A stretch of DNA of 64,000 bases from Prosthecodimorpha staleyi (GTDB lineage Bacteria > Pseudomonadota > Alphaproteobacteria > Rhizobiales > Ancalomicrobiaceae), in contig NZ_JAHHZF010000009.1 of the NCBI RefSeq assembly GCF_018729455.1, positions 243,176-307,175 on the forward strand. The letters are read 5' to 3'. Below are positions 17,694-26,441 of the stretch, piece after piece. The notes beneath the pieces are model-generated. The model searched no databases, was not told where the DNA came from, and saw nothing but the letters and a program-made list of their open reading frames with translations. The translations under genes and the position numbers were made by a program. Numbering within the stretch: the stretch's first letter is position 1; the number at the start of each line of letters is the position of its first letter.

Positions 17694-18332
17694 TCAGAAG
17701 GTCGGCGGCGTGTTGATCCAGACGACCAGGGCGCTGGTCGGACCGGACGCCCGGTAGCTGTGCGGACGGTCCGACTCGAAGAAGAAGGTCGAACCGGCCG
17801 GGACGATGAAGATCTCGCCTTCCACGGTCAGTTCGACGGCACCGTTGACGACATAGCCGACCTCCTCGCCGGCATGGCGGAACGGACCGCACAGCGGCCC
17901 GCCCGCCGGCAGGGTGATCATCAACCCTTCCAGGCGGCGTTTCTCGTCGACCGGAATGATGCTGTCGGCGGTCGAGCCGTCGCCCTCGGCCTCGTCGCCG
18001 CGCAACAGGCGCGGCCGGTCGTTGGGGCCGTAGACCGTGCAGATCTTCTCCTCGACCGGCTCGAGCAGGGTCGACACATTGATGCCGAGCGCCTGACTGA
18101 GCCGGTGCAGGGTGGTCAGCGACGGCGTCACAAGGCCGTTCTCGATGCGCGACAGCAGGCTCTCCGAGCAACCGGCCTTCACCGCGAGGTCCTTCAGCCG
18201 CAGCCGGCGGATCCGGCGCTGCAGGCGCAGCCGCGGGCCCACCGCCGGCAGCGCAGTGCCGGTCTTGGCCGGGGCCGGGGTGGTTTCGGCTGCGGCGGGC
18301 AGCACGGCGGCGGAGGAGGCTTCGTCGGTCAT
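17694..18332 (-). CDS. XRE family transcriptional regulator with C-terminal cupin
   Basis: A 212-residue regulator. An Ala/Pro-rich N-terminus of about 30 residues precedes a helix-turn-helix (about 35-90: RLKDLAVKAGCSESLLSRIENGLVTPSLTTLHRLSQAL). Residues about 130-210 form a cupin with FRHAGEEVGYVVNGAVELTVEG and a conserved EIFIVPAGSTFFFESDRPHSY half-barrel, the usual small-ligand sensor. XRE-cupin proteins repress or activate adjacent catabolic operons. It is the only transcription factor within 1-25 kb and sits at the centre of the dyad-bearing operons, making it the best candidate for the shared site; its own upstream region has only a weak half-site. Convergent with the fused ABC gene. 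Confidence 0.9.
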   Translation of the reverse strand: MTDEASSAAVLPAAAETTPAPAKTGTALPAVGPRLRLQRRIRRLRLKDLAVKAGCSESLLSRIENGLVTPSLTTLHRLSQALGINVSTLLEPVEEKICTVYGPNDRPRLLRGDEAEGDGSTADSIIPVDEKRRLEGLMITLPAGGPLCGPFRHAGEEVGYVVNGAVELTVEGEIFIVPAGSTFFFESDRPHSYRASGPTSALVVWINTPPTF

Positions 18333-18427
18333 GGCGGCCTAACGATACCGTTCGGGCTCGATCGTCAAGTCCGTGCAACGAGCAGTCTGTTGTCGGACGC
18401 GAATCCGCGCCAGCGGCGCACTTTCGG

Positions 18428-18823
18428 TCATGGTTTCACATAGGCGATCGCTTCGATCTCGACCAGCATCTCGGGCTCGGCCAGCGCCGCCTGGACGGTG
18501 GTGCGTGCCGGCGGATCCTTGGGGAAGAACTCTGCGAAGACGGCGTTCATGGCCGCGAAATGGCGGATGTCGGCGAGGTAGACGTTGCATTTCAGCACGT
18601 CGTCCATGGTCGCGCCGGCCTCCGCCAGGATCGCCCGGATGTTGGTGAGCACCTGACGCGTCTGAGCCGGCACATCGCCGAGGCCGACGAGCTCGCCCGT
18701 CGACGTCCAGGCGACCTGTCCGGCCGTGAAGACGAAGCCGGCGGCCGCCGTTCCGGGCGAATAGGGATAGGACGGGCGGGGCTGGAAGGAGAGGCTGGCG
18801 GGAACGAGCGTGGTCTTGGGCAT
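18428..18823 (-). CDS. RidA family protein (reactive enamine/imine deaminase)
   Basis: A 131-residue YjgF/YER057c/UK114 protein, standard length. Key features are GFVFTAGQVAWT, the VLTNIRAILAEAGATMDDVLKCNVYL helix-strand, and the C-terminal block PPARTTVQAALAEPEMLVEIEAIAY with the conserved substrate-binding Arg and terminal Glu. RidA proteins hydrolyse enamine/imine intermediates, and several catabolic members act on aminoacrylate-like ureide products. It is leftward, divergent from hyuA across a 312-bp region with three island dyads. The ATG at 18823 has a GGAG site; a longer in-frame start is not supported. Confidence 0.92.
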   Translation of the reverse strand: MPKTTLVPASLSFQPRPSYPYSPGTAAAGFVFTAGQVAWTSTGELVGLGDVPAQTRQVLTNIRAILAEAGATMDDVLKCNVYLADIRHFAAMNAVFAEFFPKDPPARTTVQAALAEPEMLVEIEAIAYVKP

Positions 18824-18881
18824 GGGGGCGGTCTCCGGTTCGTCGGCGCCCGTCCCGTGCAACGGACGTGCCGTCCTGTCG

Positions 18882-18898
18882 ATGAAACGAACTTGCAA
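18882..18898. promoter_or_regulatory. Island dyad, site E (RidA side)
   Basis: ATGAAACG-A-ACTTGCAA keeps 5 of 8 left-half and 7 of 8 right-half bases of the perfect palindrome, and lies about 60 bp upstream of the RidA start. Confidence 0.45.
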
Positions 18899-18970
18899 AC
18901 CACGCAATCAGCGACGGCGCCGAAGTTCGGGGCACAGCAGCGACGAGTCGGCCTCCGATGCCCAACTTGC

Positions 18971-18987
18971 AGGCAAAGGGCTTGCAA
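18971..18987. promoter_or_regulatory. Island dyad, site F (middle of RidA-HyuA region)
   Basis: The core GCAAA-GGG-CTTGC matches 9 of 10 arm bases and is flanked by A residues as in the other sites. Confidence 0.5.
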
Positions 18988-19059
18988 AGCAGCACATGTG
19001 TCTTGATCAACGGCCTCGGCCGGTCCGTCGGCCATGCTCTTTCGGCCTCGGATGCTGGC

Positions 19060-19076
19060 CTGCAACTTGCTTGCAT
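19060..19076. promoter_or_regulatory. Island dyad, site G (HyuA side)
   Basis: The core GCAAC-TTG-CTTGC matches 9 of 10 arm bases; the 17-mer agrees with the perfect palindrome at 13 of 17 positions. It ends 59 bp before the hyuA start. Confidence 0.5.
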
Positions 19077-19135
19077 GGGCCGCAAGTTCATGATGGAGCC
19101 ACCGGCGCAATGCCGGTCACGCAAGGGGAACACGG

Positions 19136-21193
19136 ATGCGGCTTTCGATCGACGTGGGCGGTACCTTCACGGACTTGGTCGTGGACCGCGACGGCGTGCT
19201 ATCCCTGCACAAGGCCTCGACGACCTATCCGGACCCGGTCGACGGCATCCTCGACGCCGTGGCGGTCGCGGCCGACGAGATGGGGACCAGCGTCGCCGCG
19301 ATCCTGTCGGAGACCGACCTCCTGTTCCACTCGACCACCCGCGCCATCAATGCGGTCGTGACCGGACGGACCGCCGCCACGGCGCTCCTGGTCTCGGAGG
19401 GCCATCCCGACATCCTGGTGATCCGCGAGGGCGGCCGCACCGACCCGTTCAACTATCAGGTTCCCTATCCGGATCCCTATATCCCCCGCTCGCGCACCTT
19501 CGAGGTGCCGGGCCGCATCTGGGCCGACGGGCGCGAACTGGTCCCCTTCGACGAGGCCGAGGTCGTCGCCACGATCGAAGCCATGAAGGCGGCCGGCATC
19601 GAGGCCGTTGCGGTGTCGCTGATCTGGTCGATCGTCAATCCTGCGCATGAACTGGCGGTCGGCGCGCTGCTCGACGCGCACATGCCGGGTGTGCCCTACA
19701 CACTGGCGCATCAATTAAACCCGACGGTGCGCGAGTATCGCCGCACGTCCGCGACCGCGATCGATGCCTCGCTGAAGCCGATCATGCAGGGCTACATGCA
19801 TGCCCTGAAGACGCGGCTGACCGCGGCCGGCCTCAAGGGCCGGATCTTCGCCGTGACCTCGCAAGGCGGTCTGGTCGATGTCGACGACCTCGCCGAACGC
19901 CCGATCCTGGCGCTCAACTCCGGGCCGTCGATGGCTCCGGTCGCCGGGCGCTATTTCGCGGCCGAGGAGGGTTGGAACGCGGCCATCGTCACCGACGCGG
20001 GTGGCACCACCTACGATGTCAGCCTGGTCAAGGACGGCATCATCCCCTGGACGCGCGACACCTGGCTCGGCCCGATCTATCGCGGCCACCTGACCGGCTT
20101 CCCGTCGGTCGACGTGAAGAGCATCGGTGCCGGCGGCGGGTCGATCGCCCGGGTCGATGCCGCCGGCCTGCTCCATGTCGGGCCGGAAAGCGCGGGCTCG
20201 ACGCCCGGGCCGGTCTGCTACGGGCGTGGCGGCACCAAGCCGACCGTGACCGACGCGGCGGTCGTGCTCGGCTATATCGATCCGTCCTTCTTCCTCGGCG
20301 GGCGCATGGGGCTCGCCCTCGACACGGCGCGGGCGGCGCTGAAGCGGGACGTGGCCGATCCTCTGAGCCTCGGTCTGGAGGATGCCGCGCTCGCTGTCAT
20401 CGATCTGGCGACCGAGCAGATGGTCAACGCCATCGAGGACATCACCGTGAAGCAGGGCATCGACCCGACCGGCGCCGTCATCATCGGCGGCGGCGGGGCC
20501 GCCGGCATCAACGCGGTGCTGATCGCCCGGCGGCTGCGCTGCGATACCGTGATCGTCCCGGACGTCGCCGCCGCGCTGAGCGCGGCCGGGGCGATGATGT
20601 CGGAACTGACCCGCGACTTCTCGGTCACCGCCTTCATGCCGACCCGTCGCTTCGATGCTGCCCGCGCGGCGAGGATCCTGGCCGACCTGACCGCGCAGGC
20701 TGAGGCCTTCTTCGCCGCGGCCGGGCCCGACGCCTTCGCCAGGCGGGTCGAACTCGCCATCGAAGGCCGCTACCCGAGCCAGGTCTGGGAGATCGAGGTT
20801 CCGATCACGGCGGCCGACATGGCCGCCCCCGACGCGGTCGCCCGGCTGGTCGCGGCCTTCCATGCCCGCCATCAGGACCTGTTCAGCTTCCGCGACGATG
20901 GCGACGATGTCGAGATCATGAACTGGCGCGCCGTCGCCCGCTGCCGGGTGGCCGAGGAAAGCCGGGCGCATCTCGCGCCGCGGGCCGGGCGCGGCCCCGG
21001 GGTCGAGCATCGGACCATGACGTTCCGCCAGACGGGATCGGTCGAGGCGCCAGCGTGGCGCTGGGACGACCTCGCCCCGGACGTGCCCGTCAAGGGCCCG
21101 GCGGTGATCGAATCGAGCTTTACGACCGTCGTGGTCGATCCGGGCGCCACGGCGGTGAAGCGGCCGGCCGGCCATCTGCTGATCACCCTGTGA
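19136..21193 (+). CDS. hyuA: Hydantoinase/oxoprolinase family protein, HyuA-type ATP-binding subunit
   Basis: A 685-residue acetate-kinase/actin-fold subunit of the N-methylhydantoinase/5-oxoprolinase family. Visible landmarks are the N-terminal nucleotide motif IDVGGTFTDLVVD, FHSTTRAINAV, VTDAGGTTYDVSLV in the second lobe, IGAGGGSIA, STPGPVCYGRGGT and IIGGGGAAG. It couples ATP hydrolysis to opening of a cyclic amide ring together with HyuB (64 bp downstream). The ATG at 19136 follows AAGGGGA. Cytoplasmic. The family acts on hydantoins, 5-oxoproline, acetone-like and other carboxylation substrates, so the gene symbol denotes the family rather than a proven hydantoin substrate. Confidence 0.9.
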   Translation: MRLSIDVGGTFTDLVVDRDGVLSLHKASTTYPDPVDGILDAVAVAADEMGTSVAAILSETDLLFHSTTRAINAVVTGRTAATALLVSEGHPDILVIREGGRTDPFNYQVPYPDPYIPRSRTFEVPGRIWADGRELVPFDEAEVVATIEAMKAAGIEAVAVSLIWSIVNPAHELAVGALLDAHMPGVPYTLAHQLNPTVREYRRTSATAIDASLKPIMQGYMHALKTRLTAAGLKGRIFAVTSQGGLVDVDDLAERPILALNSGPSMAPVAGRYFAAEEGWNAAIVTDAGGTTYDVSLVKDGIIPWTRDTWLGPIYRGHLTGFPSVDVKSIGAGGGSIARVDAAGLLHVGPESAGSTPGPVCYGRGGTKPTVTDAAVVLGYIDPSFFLGGRMGLALDTARAALKRDVADPLSLGLEDAALAVIDLATEQMVNAIEDITVKQGIDPTGAVIIGGGGAAGINAVLIARRLRCDTVIVPDVAAALSAAGAMMSELTRDFSVTAFMPTRRFDAARAARILADLTAQAEAFFAAAGPDAFARRVELAIEGRYPSQVWEIEVPITAADMAAPDAVARLVAAFHARHQDLFSFRDDGDDVEIMNWRAVARCRVAEESRAHLAPRAGRGPGVEHRTMTFRQTGSVEAPAWRWDDLAPDVPVKGPAVIESSFTTVVVDPGATAVKRPAGHLLITL

Positions 21194-21257
21194 GCGCCCG
21201 CACGGTCCGGGACGCCCGGCCCCTTCCTGCCCTTCGAGACGCCGAGGAGACTGCCGC

Positions 21258-23030
21258 ATGACCGCCATCGAGACCCGCCCCAAGCCCGACGGCGTCCGCC
21301 TCGCCATCACGCAGAAGCGCTTCGAAGGCGTGACCCGCAAGATGGCCAATACCCTGCTGCGGACCGCGCGTTCGGGTGTCATCAACACCGCGCGCGATTT
21401 CTCCTGCGCGCTGGTCACGGCCGATTGCGAATTGCTGACCGCCGCCGACAGCTATCCGATCCACGTGATCGGCGGCGCGGATCTGATGGCGCGGGCGATG
21501 CTCGATATGCACCCCGACCCGAAGCCGGGCGACGCGTTCCTGCACAATTCGCCCTATCACGGCAACAGCCATGCGGCCGACCATACCATCCTGGTCCCGG
21601 TCTTCGACGACGACGGCCGGCACCGTTTCACGGTGCTCGCCAAGGCGCATCAGGCCGATTGCGGCAACTCGCTGCCGACCACCTACATGGGCAATGCGCG
21701 CGACGTCTACGAGGAGGGCGCGCTGATCTTCCCGGCCGTGAAGGTGCAGACGGGCTACAAGGACATCCAGGACATCATCAACATCTGCATGATGCGCATC
21801 CGGGTGCCCAACCAGTGGCGCGGCGACTATCTGGCGACCGTCGGGGCGGCCCGGATCGGCGAGCAGGAGATCGTCCGTATGGGGCGAGAACTCGGCTGGG
21901 ACGCGCTGACGCGGCATGCCCAGGACTGGTTCGACCTGTGCGAACAGCAGATGATCGCCTGCATCCGCGGCATCAGGGCCGGGCGCGCGCGGGCGACCTC
22001 GATGCACGATCCGCTGCCGCGGACCCCGGCCGAGGGCATCCCGGCCACCGCGGATGTCACTGTCGATCCCGAGGCGGCGCTGATCACGGTCGACATGACC
22101 GACAACATCGACAGCCTGCCGGTGGGCGTCAATCTCTCCCATGCCTGCGCGCGCACGGCGGCGCTGGTCGGCGTTTTCAACAGCCTGCCGACGCCGATGC
22201 AGCCCAATGCCGGCAGCCTGCGCCGTATCGTCGTGCACCTGCGCGAAGGCTGCGTCGTCGGCATCCCGCGCCATCCGACCTCGACCTCGGTCGCCACCAC
22301 CAATCTGGGCGACCGGGTGACGAATGCGGTGCAATGCGCGCTCGCCGCCATCGATCCGACCATCGGAATGGCGGAAGGCGGCGCCGCCATCCCGCCGGCG
22401 GCGGGCGTCATCTCGGGTGTCGATCCGCGCAACGGCCATGCCTTCGTCAACGAAGTGATCCTCGCCGCCGCCGGCGGCGCCGGGACGCCGACGCAGGACG
22501 GCTGGCTGTCGCTGTTCTCGATGGGCAATGCCGGCATGCCCTTCTACGACAGCGTCGAGGTCGACGAGATGCTGCATCCGATGATGATCGGGACGCGTCG
22601 TCTGGTCGCCGACAGTGAGGGCGCCGGCATGCATCGCGGCGCGCCCGGCATCCTGGTCGAATACCGACCGATCGATTGCGATTTCGAGCTTGGCTACTGC
22701 TCGGACGGTACCGTCAATGCCGCAAAGGGCACGCGCGGCGGCTTCGACGCCCAGCCGGCCCGGCAGTGGCTCGCCGCCGACGACGGCACGATCACGCCGC
22801 TCGGCACGTCCGAGCAGGTGCTGGTGCGCCGCGACCAGACGGTCGTCTCCTATTCGACGGCCGGCGGCGGCTACGGCGACCCGGCGACGCGCGATCCCGA
22901 GCGCATCGCCAAGGATGTGCAGGAAAAATGGATTTCCCGCGACCGCGCGCGCGATGTCTACAAGGCGGTGATCGCTCCGGACGGCAGCGTCGACCATGCC
23001 GCCACCGCCGCGCTCCGCGCAGCCCTCTGA
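21258..23030 (+). CDS. hyuB: Hydantoinase/oxoprolinase family protein, HyuB-type subunit
   Basis: A 590-residue HyuB-type subunit of full length. Family blocks include RTARSGVINTARDFSCAL, DAFLHNSPYHGNSHAADHTI with metal-binding histidines, TYMGNARDVYEEGALIFP, LSLFSMGNAGMP, GAPG and the glycine-rich STAGGGYGDP near the end. It forms the catalytic partner of the HyuA subunit encoded upstream. It is paralogous to the fragment at the left edge of the window, with the same order of C-terminal blocks. The aminotransferase gene follows after 22 bp, so hyuA-hyuB-aminotransferase form one operon. Confidence 0.92.
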   Translation: MTAIETRPKPDGVRLAITQKRFEGVTRKMANTLLRTARSGVINTARDFSCALVTADCELLTAADSYPIHVIGGADLMARAMLDMHPDPKPGDAFLHNSPYHGNSHAADHTILVPVFDDDGRHRFTVLAKAHQADCGNSLPTTYMGNARDVYEEGALIFPAVKVQTGYKDIQDIINICMMRIRVPNQWRGDYLATVGAARIGEQEIVRMGRELGWDALTRHAQDWFDLCEQQMIACIRGIRAGRARATSMHDPLPRTPAEGIPATADVTVDPEAALITVDMTDNIDSLPVGVNLSHACARTAALVGVFNSLPTPMQPNAGSLRRIVVHLREGCVVGIPRHPTSTSVATTNLGDRVTNAVQCALAAIDPTIGMAEGGAAIPPAAGVISGVDPRNGHAFVNEVILAAAGGAGTPTQDGWLSLFSMGNAGMPFYDSVEVDEMLHPMMIGTRRLVADSEGAGMHRGAPGILVEYRPIDCDFELGYCSDGTVNAAKGTRGGFDAQPARQWLAADDGTITPLGTSEQVLVRRDQTVVSYSTAGGGYGDPATRDPERIAKDVQEKWISRDRARDVYKAVIAPDGSVDHAATAALRAAL

Positions 23031-23052
23031 CCGTTCACCCAGGAGAGGCCCC

Positions 23053-24450
23053 GTGTTCGAAGACCAGACGCCATCGCCGGCCAACTCCGACAGTGCGCGC
23101 GATCGCGCCGGTGTCATCCACCCGATGACAGACCTGCAGCGGCACGACCGCGAAGGTCCTCTGCTGATCACCCGCGGCGACGGGGTCATGGTCTATGACG
23201 AGGACGGCAAGGCCTATATCGAGGGCGTGTCCGGCCTCTGGTCGGTCTCGCTCGGCTTCGCGCAGAAGCGGCTCGCCGATGCGGCATACCGGCAACTCAT
23301 GGAACTGCCGAGCTACCACCTGTTCCGCCACAAGAGCCACCCGAAGGCGATCGAGCTCGCCGAACGGCTGCTCGGCATCGCGCCGGTGCCGATGTCCAAG
23401 GTATTCTTCGCCAATTCGGGCTCCGAGGCGAACGACACCGCGATCAAGCTCGCCTGGTACTACAACAACGCCCGCGGCCGCCCCGAGAAGAAGAAGATCA
23501 TCGGCCGCATCGGCGGCTATCACGGCATCACGGTGGCGTCCGGCAGCCTGACGGGCCTCGCCCGCAACCACGCCGACTTCGACTTGCCGCTGCCGCGCTT
23601 CCTGCATGCGGACTGTCCGAGCCATTGGCGCTACGGGCTGCCCGGCGAATCGGAAGCCGACTACGCGGCCCGCCTCGCCGCCAACCTGGAGGCCCTGATC
23701 CTCAGGGAGGGCCCGGAGACGATCGCGGCCTTCTTCGCCGAGCCGGTCATCGGCTCGGGCGGCGTCATCGTCCCGCCCCGGGGTTATTTCGACCTGATCC
23801 AGCCGCTCCTGAAGAAATACGACATCCTGTTCGTCGCCGACGAGGTGATCTGCGGCTTCGGCCGGCTCGGCGCGATGTTCGGCTGCCAGGTCTACGGGCT
23901 GGAGCCGGACATGATCGCGATCGCCAAGGGATTGTCGTCCGGCTATGTGCCGATCTCGGCCGTCATGATGAATGCGAAGATCTGGGACGCCTGCTATGCG
24001 CAGTCCGGCAAGCTCGGCGTCTTCGGCCACGGCTTCACCTATTCGGGCCACCCGGTCGCGGCCGCGGTGGCGTTGGAGGCGCTCGATCTCTACGAGGAAT
24101 TTGATATCGTCGGCAACGTGCAACGGCTGGCGCCGGTCCTGCAGGCGGGCGTCCAGAGCCTCGCCGGCCACCCGCTCGTCGGCGAGGCGCGCGGGATCGG
24201 CTTTCTGGGCGGGTGGGAACTGGTGTCGGACAAGGCCACCAAGGCCCCGTTCCCGTCGCCCGGCATGGTCGGCCTGATGGCCGAGCGCCACTGCCAGGCT
24301 CGCGGCGTAATCCTGCGCGCGCTCGGCGATACCCTGACCACGGCCCCGCCGCTGGTGGCGACCGCGGACGACATCGCGCGCATCATCGCGGTGGTCGGCG
24401 AGGCCCTCGACGCGACACACGCCGACTTGCAGGCCGGGGTGACGATCTGA
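23053..24450 (+). CDS. Class III (omega) aminotransferase
   Basis: A 465-residue PLP enzyme of fold type I, class III. It shows FFANSGSEANDTAIKLAWYYNNARGR, IGRIGGYHGITVASGSLTG, VADEVICGFGRLG (PLP-ring aspartate) and the Schiff-base Lys near residue 292 in AIAKGLSSGYVPISAV. Members transfer amino groups from omega-amino acids or amines to pyruvate or 2-oxoglutarate. The GTG start is favoured because an AGGAGAG site sits five bases upstream. Third gene of the hyuA-hyuB operon; a beta- or gamma-amino acid released by ring hydrolysis is a natural candidate substrate. Confidence 0.92.
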   Translation: MFEDQTPSPANSDSARDRAGVIHPMTDLQRHDREGPLLITRGDGVMVYDEDGKAYIEGVSGLWSVSLGFAQKRLADAAYRQLMELPSYHLFRHKSHPKAIELAERLLGIAPVPMSKVFFANSGSEANDTAIKLAWYYNNARGRPEKKKIIGRIGGYHGITVASGSLTGLARNHADFDLPLPRFLHADCPSHWRYGLPGESEADYAARLAANLEALILREGPETIAAFFAEPVIGSGGVIVPPRGYFDLIQPLLKKYDILFVADEVICGFGRLGAMFGCQVYGLEPDMIAIAKGLSSGYVPISAVMMNAKIWDACYAQSGKLGVFGHGFTYSGHPVAAAVALEALDLYEEFDIVGNVQRLAPVLQAGVQSLAGHPLVGEARGIGFLGGWELVSDKATKAPFPSPGMVGLMAERHCQARGVILRALGDTLTTAPPLVATADDIARIIAVVGEALDATHADLQAGVTI

Positions 24451-24808
24451 CGGTCCGCTGCCGCCGAGCAGCGCCATGTCGGACGGCCTCGGCGAGGCGG
24501 AGGCCGCCATGGGGCGGGGGCGCTGCGACGGCCGTCCCGGTCCGCATGGCGTCGCCGACCGGGCCTGCGCCGGCTGCGTCCGCCTCGGCGTGCACTCGTC
24601 GATCGAATCGAAGAAGATGACGGGCAAGTCCGGAGCCCTGCAGCCTGTCCTGCGCGGTTGCAGGCATCCGAGCGACACGGAAATTGCTCGGCGCCAAGGG
24701 CTTGAGCCGGTTCCCGTCATGTCGATCGTGGCGATTCGATCAGGACGGGCTCCGAGCCGACCGCGCCCAGGCTTCACAATCAAGACCGGGAAACCCGGGA
24801 GGAACATC
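24451..24808. other. Intergenic region upstream of the enolase-superfamily gene
   Basis: No gene is supported in these 358 bases. A weak copy of the island dyad (GCCAA-GGG-CTTGA, 7 of 10 arm bases) lies at 24693-24705, about 100 bp before the downstream start, hinting at a separate promoter. No terminator hairpin with a T tract was found after the aminotransferase gene. Confidence 0.35.
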
Positions 24809-25921
24809 ATGGCCCGCATCGTCCGGATCGAAGCCGGAATGGTCGATATCGCGCCCAAGGTGAAGCGCACCGACGCGATCCAGAGCTTCGTCAGCCAGGA
24901 GACGCCGATCGTCCGAATCACCGACGCCGACGGCGTCACGGGCATCGGCTACTCCTATACGATCGGCACCGGCGGCCCCTCGGTGATGAAGCTGATCGAG
25001 AAGACGCTCGGGCCGCTGCTGATCGGCCGCGAGGCGCTGGAGATCGAGCGGCTGTGGCGCGACATGCTGTTCGTCACCCACGCCACCACGGTGGGCGCGA
25101 TCACGGCGCTGGCCATGGCGGCGCTCGACACCGCGCTGTGGGATCTGAAGGCGCGCAAATTCGGCGAGCCGCTGCACCGGCTGGCCGGCGGCGCGCAGGC
25201 GAGCCTGCCGCTCTACACGACCGAGGGCGGCTGGCTGCATCTCGAACCCGCCGCCCTGGTCGAGGATGCGCTGAAGGCGAAGGCCGACGGCTTCGGCGGC
25301 GCCAAGATCAAGATTGGCCGGCCGCATGTCAGCGAGGACGTCGCCCGTCTCTCCGCCGTGCGCGATGCGGTCGGCCCGGCCTTCGAGATCATGACGGACG
25401 CCAACCAGGCTTTCACGGTCGACGAGGCCGTCCGCCGCGCGCGCCACTACGAGGCCGTCGACATCGCCTGGTTCGAGGAGCCGCTGCCGGCCGACGATCT
25501 CGCCGGCCATGTCCGCCTGGCGCGCTCGACGACCATTCCGGTCGCGGTCGGCGAGAGCCTCTACAGCCCGCTGCATTTCCGCGAATACATGCAGGCCGGC
25601 GCCTGCTCGATCGTCCAGGTCGACGTGGCGCGCATCGGCGGCATCACGCCCTGGCTCAAGGTCGCCCACGCGGCCGAGACCTTCAATCTGCCGGTCTCGC
25701 CCCATTTCCTGATGGAACTGCATGTCGCGCTGTGCTGCGCCGTGCCCAATGCGCGCTGGGTCGAATACATCCCCCAGCTCGACAGCCTGACCACCAGCCC
25801 GATGCGCATCGAAGCCGGCCGCGCTTACCCCTCGGAAGCCCCCGGCCTCGGCATCGCCTGGGACCTCGACGCCGTCGACCGGACGACGGTCCCGGGCTCG
25901 CGCTTCGTGCTGCGGGGGTGA
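24809..25921 (+). CDS. Mandelate racemase/muconate lactonizing enzyme family protein
   Basis: A 370-residue enolase-superfamily enzyme. The N-terminal capping domain (about 1-125) ends with MAALDTALWDLKARKFGEPLHRLAGG; the barrel carries the acid/base lysine pair region GAKIKIGR, metal ligands in MTDANQAF (Asp), WFEEPLPADD (Glu) and VAVGESL (Glu), and a late SPHFLMELHVAL histidine. This is the mandelate-racemase-subgroup pattern (KxK and His). It would abstract a proton alpha to a carboxylate, giving racemisation or dehydration. ATG 24809 has GGGAGGAAC upstream. It converges with the toxin gene and ends the catabolic island. Confidence 0.9.
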   Translation: MARIVRIEAGMVDIAPKVKRTDAIQSFVSQETPIVRITDADGVTGIGYSYTIGTGGPSVMKLIEKTLGPLLIGREALEIERLWRDMLFVTHATTVGAITALAMAALDTALWDLKARKFGEPLHRLAGGAQASLPLYTTEGGWLHLEPAALVEDALKAKADGFGGAKIKIGRPHVSEDVARLSAVRDAVGPAFEIMTDANQAFTVDEAVRRARHYEAVDIAWFEEPLPADDLAGHVRLARSTTIPVAVGESLYSPLHFREYMQAGACSIVQVDVARIGGITPWLKVAHAAETFNLPVSPHFLMELHVALCCAVPNARWVEYIPQLDSLTTSPMRIEAGRAYPSEAPGLGIAWDLDAVDRTTVPGSRFVLRG

Positions 25922-25940
25922 GGGCGGAGGCAGATTGTTC

Positions 25941-26441
25941 TCACGCCGGCGGATGCAGGCGGGTGTCGAGGGCGAAGCGTTCCTGGAACAGGATTTCGTA
26001 GGTCCCAGCCGCCCGTTCGGGATCGAAGACCACGTTCCAACTGAACGGGCAGACCGCGCTCGGCAGGGCAACGAGTTTGTGCCGGGCGATCAGGTCATTG
26101 CCGAAGGCCTGCTGGCCGGCGCTCGGAATGCCCGGCCGAAGCCAGTGCGGGTTGGGCAGGCCGGTCGGCTCGACGATGTGGATTTGTCGGGGGTCGAGAA
26201 TTCGGGCGGCCGTCAGGATGTGGGCGACCGTATCGAGGGTCTTGAACCCCTTGTGGACTGCGACTTCCAGGATCGCCGTCGAGGCGTCGAGCGAACTGTA
26301 GACGGCCCTTGTGCCGCGGCTGTTCCAGCGCCCGCCGACGCGATAGGCGCCTTCACCCGTGTTCCATGTTGGCGCATGGCGTTCGAGGTCGAGGCGCCAA
26401 ATGATGACCTCGCCGCCGAGCACCGCCGGAACGGATGTCAC
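25941..26441 (-). CDS. RES domain toxin of a type II toxin-antitoxin pair
   Basis: A 166-residue RES-family protein: IIWRLDLERHAPTWNTGEGAYRVGGRWNSRGTRAVYSS contains the conserved Arg (WRL), and the GGRWNSRGTRAVYSS motif that names the family is intact, as are the Glu in AILEVAVHKG and the late SWNVVFDP serine. RES toxins deplete cellular NAD+. The GTG start at 26441 overlaps the antitoxin TGA (GTGA), giving strict coupling. The longer frame upstream lies within the antitoxin gene and is rejected. Located between the catabolic island and nrdJ. Confidence 0.9.
   Translation of the reverse strand: MTSVPAVLGGEVIIWRLDLERHAPTWNTGEGAYRVGGRWNSRGTRAVYSSLDASTAILEVAVHKGFKTLDTVAHILTAARILDPRQIHIVEPTGLPNPHWLRPGIPSAGQQAFGNDLIARHKLVALPSAVCPFSWNVVFDPERAAGTYEILFQERFALDTRLHPPA

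Larger units (their letters stand above)
18824..19135. promoter_or_regulatory. RidA-HyuA divergent region with three dyads
   Basis: This 312-bp region contains no gene. It has three copies of the GCAAG-N3-CTTGC-type dyad: 18882-18898 (GAAAC-GAA-CTTGC, 8 of 10), 18971-18987 (GCAAA-GGG-CTTGC, 9 of 10) and 19060-19076 (GCAAC-TTG-CTTGC, 9 of 10). The outer two sit about 60 bp from the ridA-like and hyuA starts and the third lies between, spaced by 89 bp each, an arrangement that would allow looping. An unrelated 11-bp dyad CCGAA-G-TTCGG is at 18920-18930. Confidence 0.6.

Noticed and set aside
18360..18380. A possible island dyad upstream of the XRE-cupin gene
   Set aside because: Only a CAAGT half-site with a poorly spaced TGCA is present, too weak to count.
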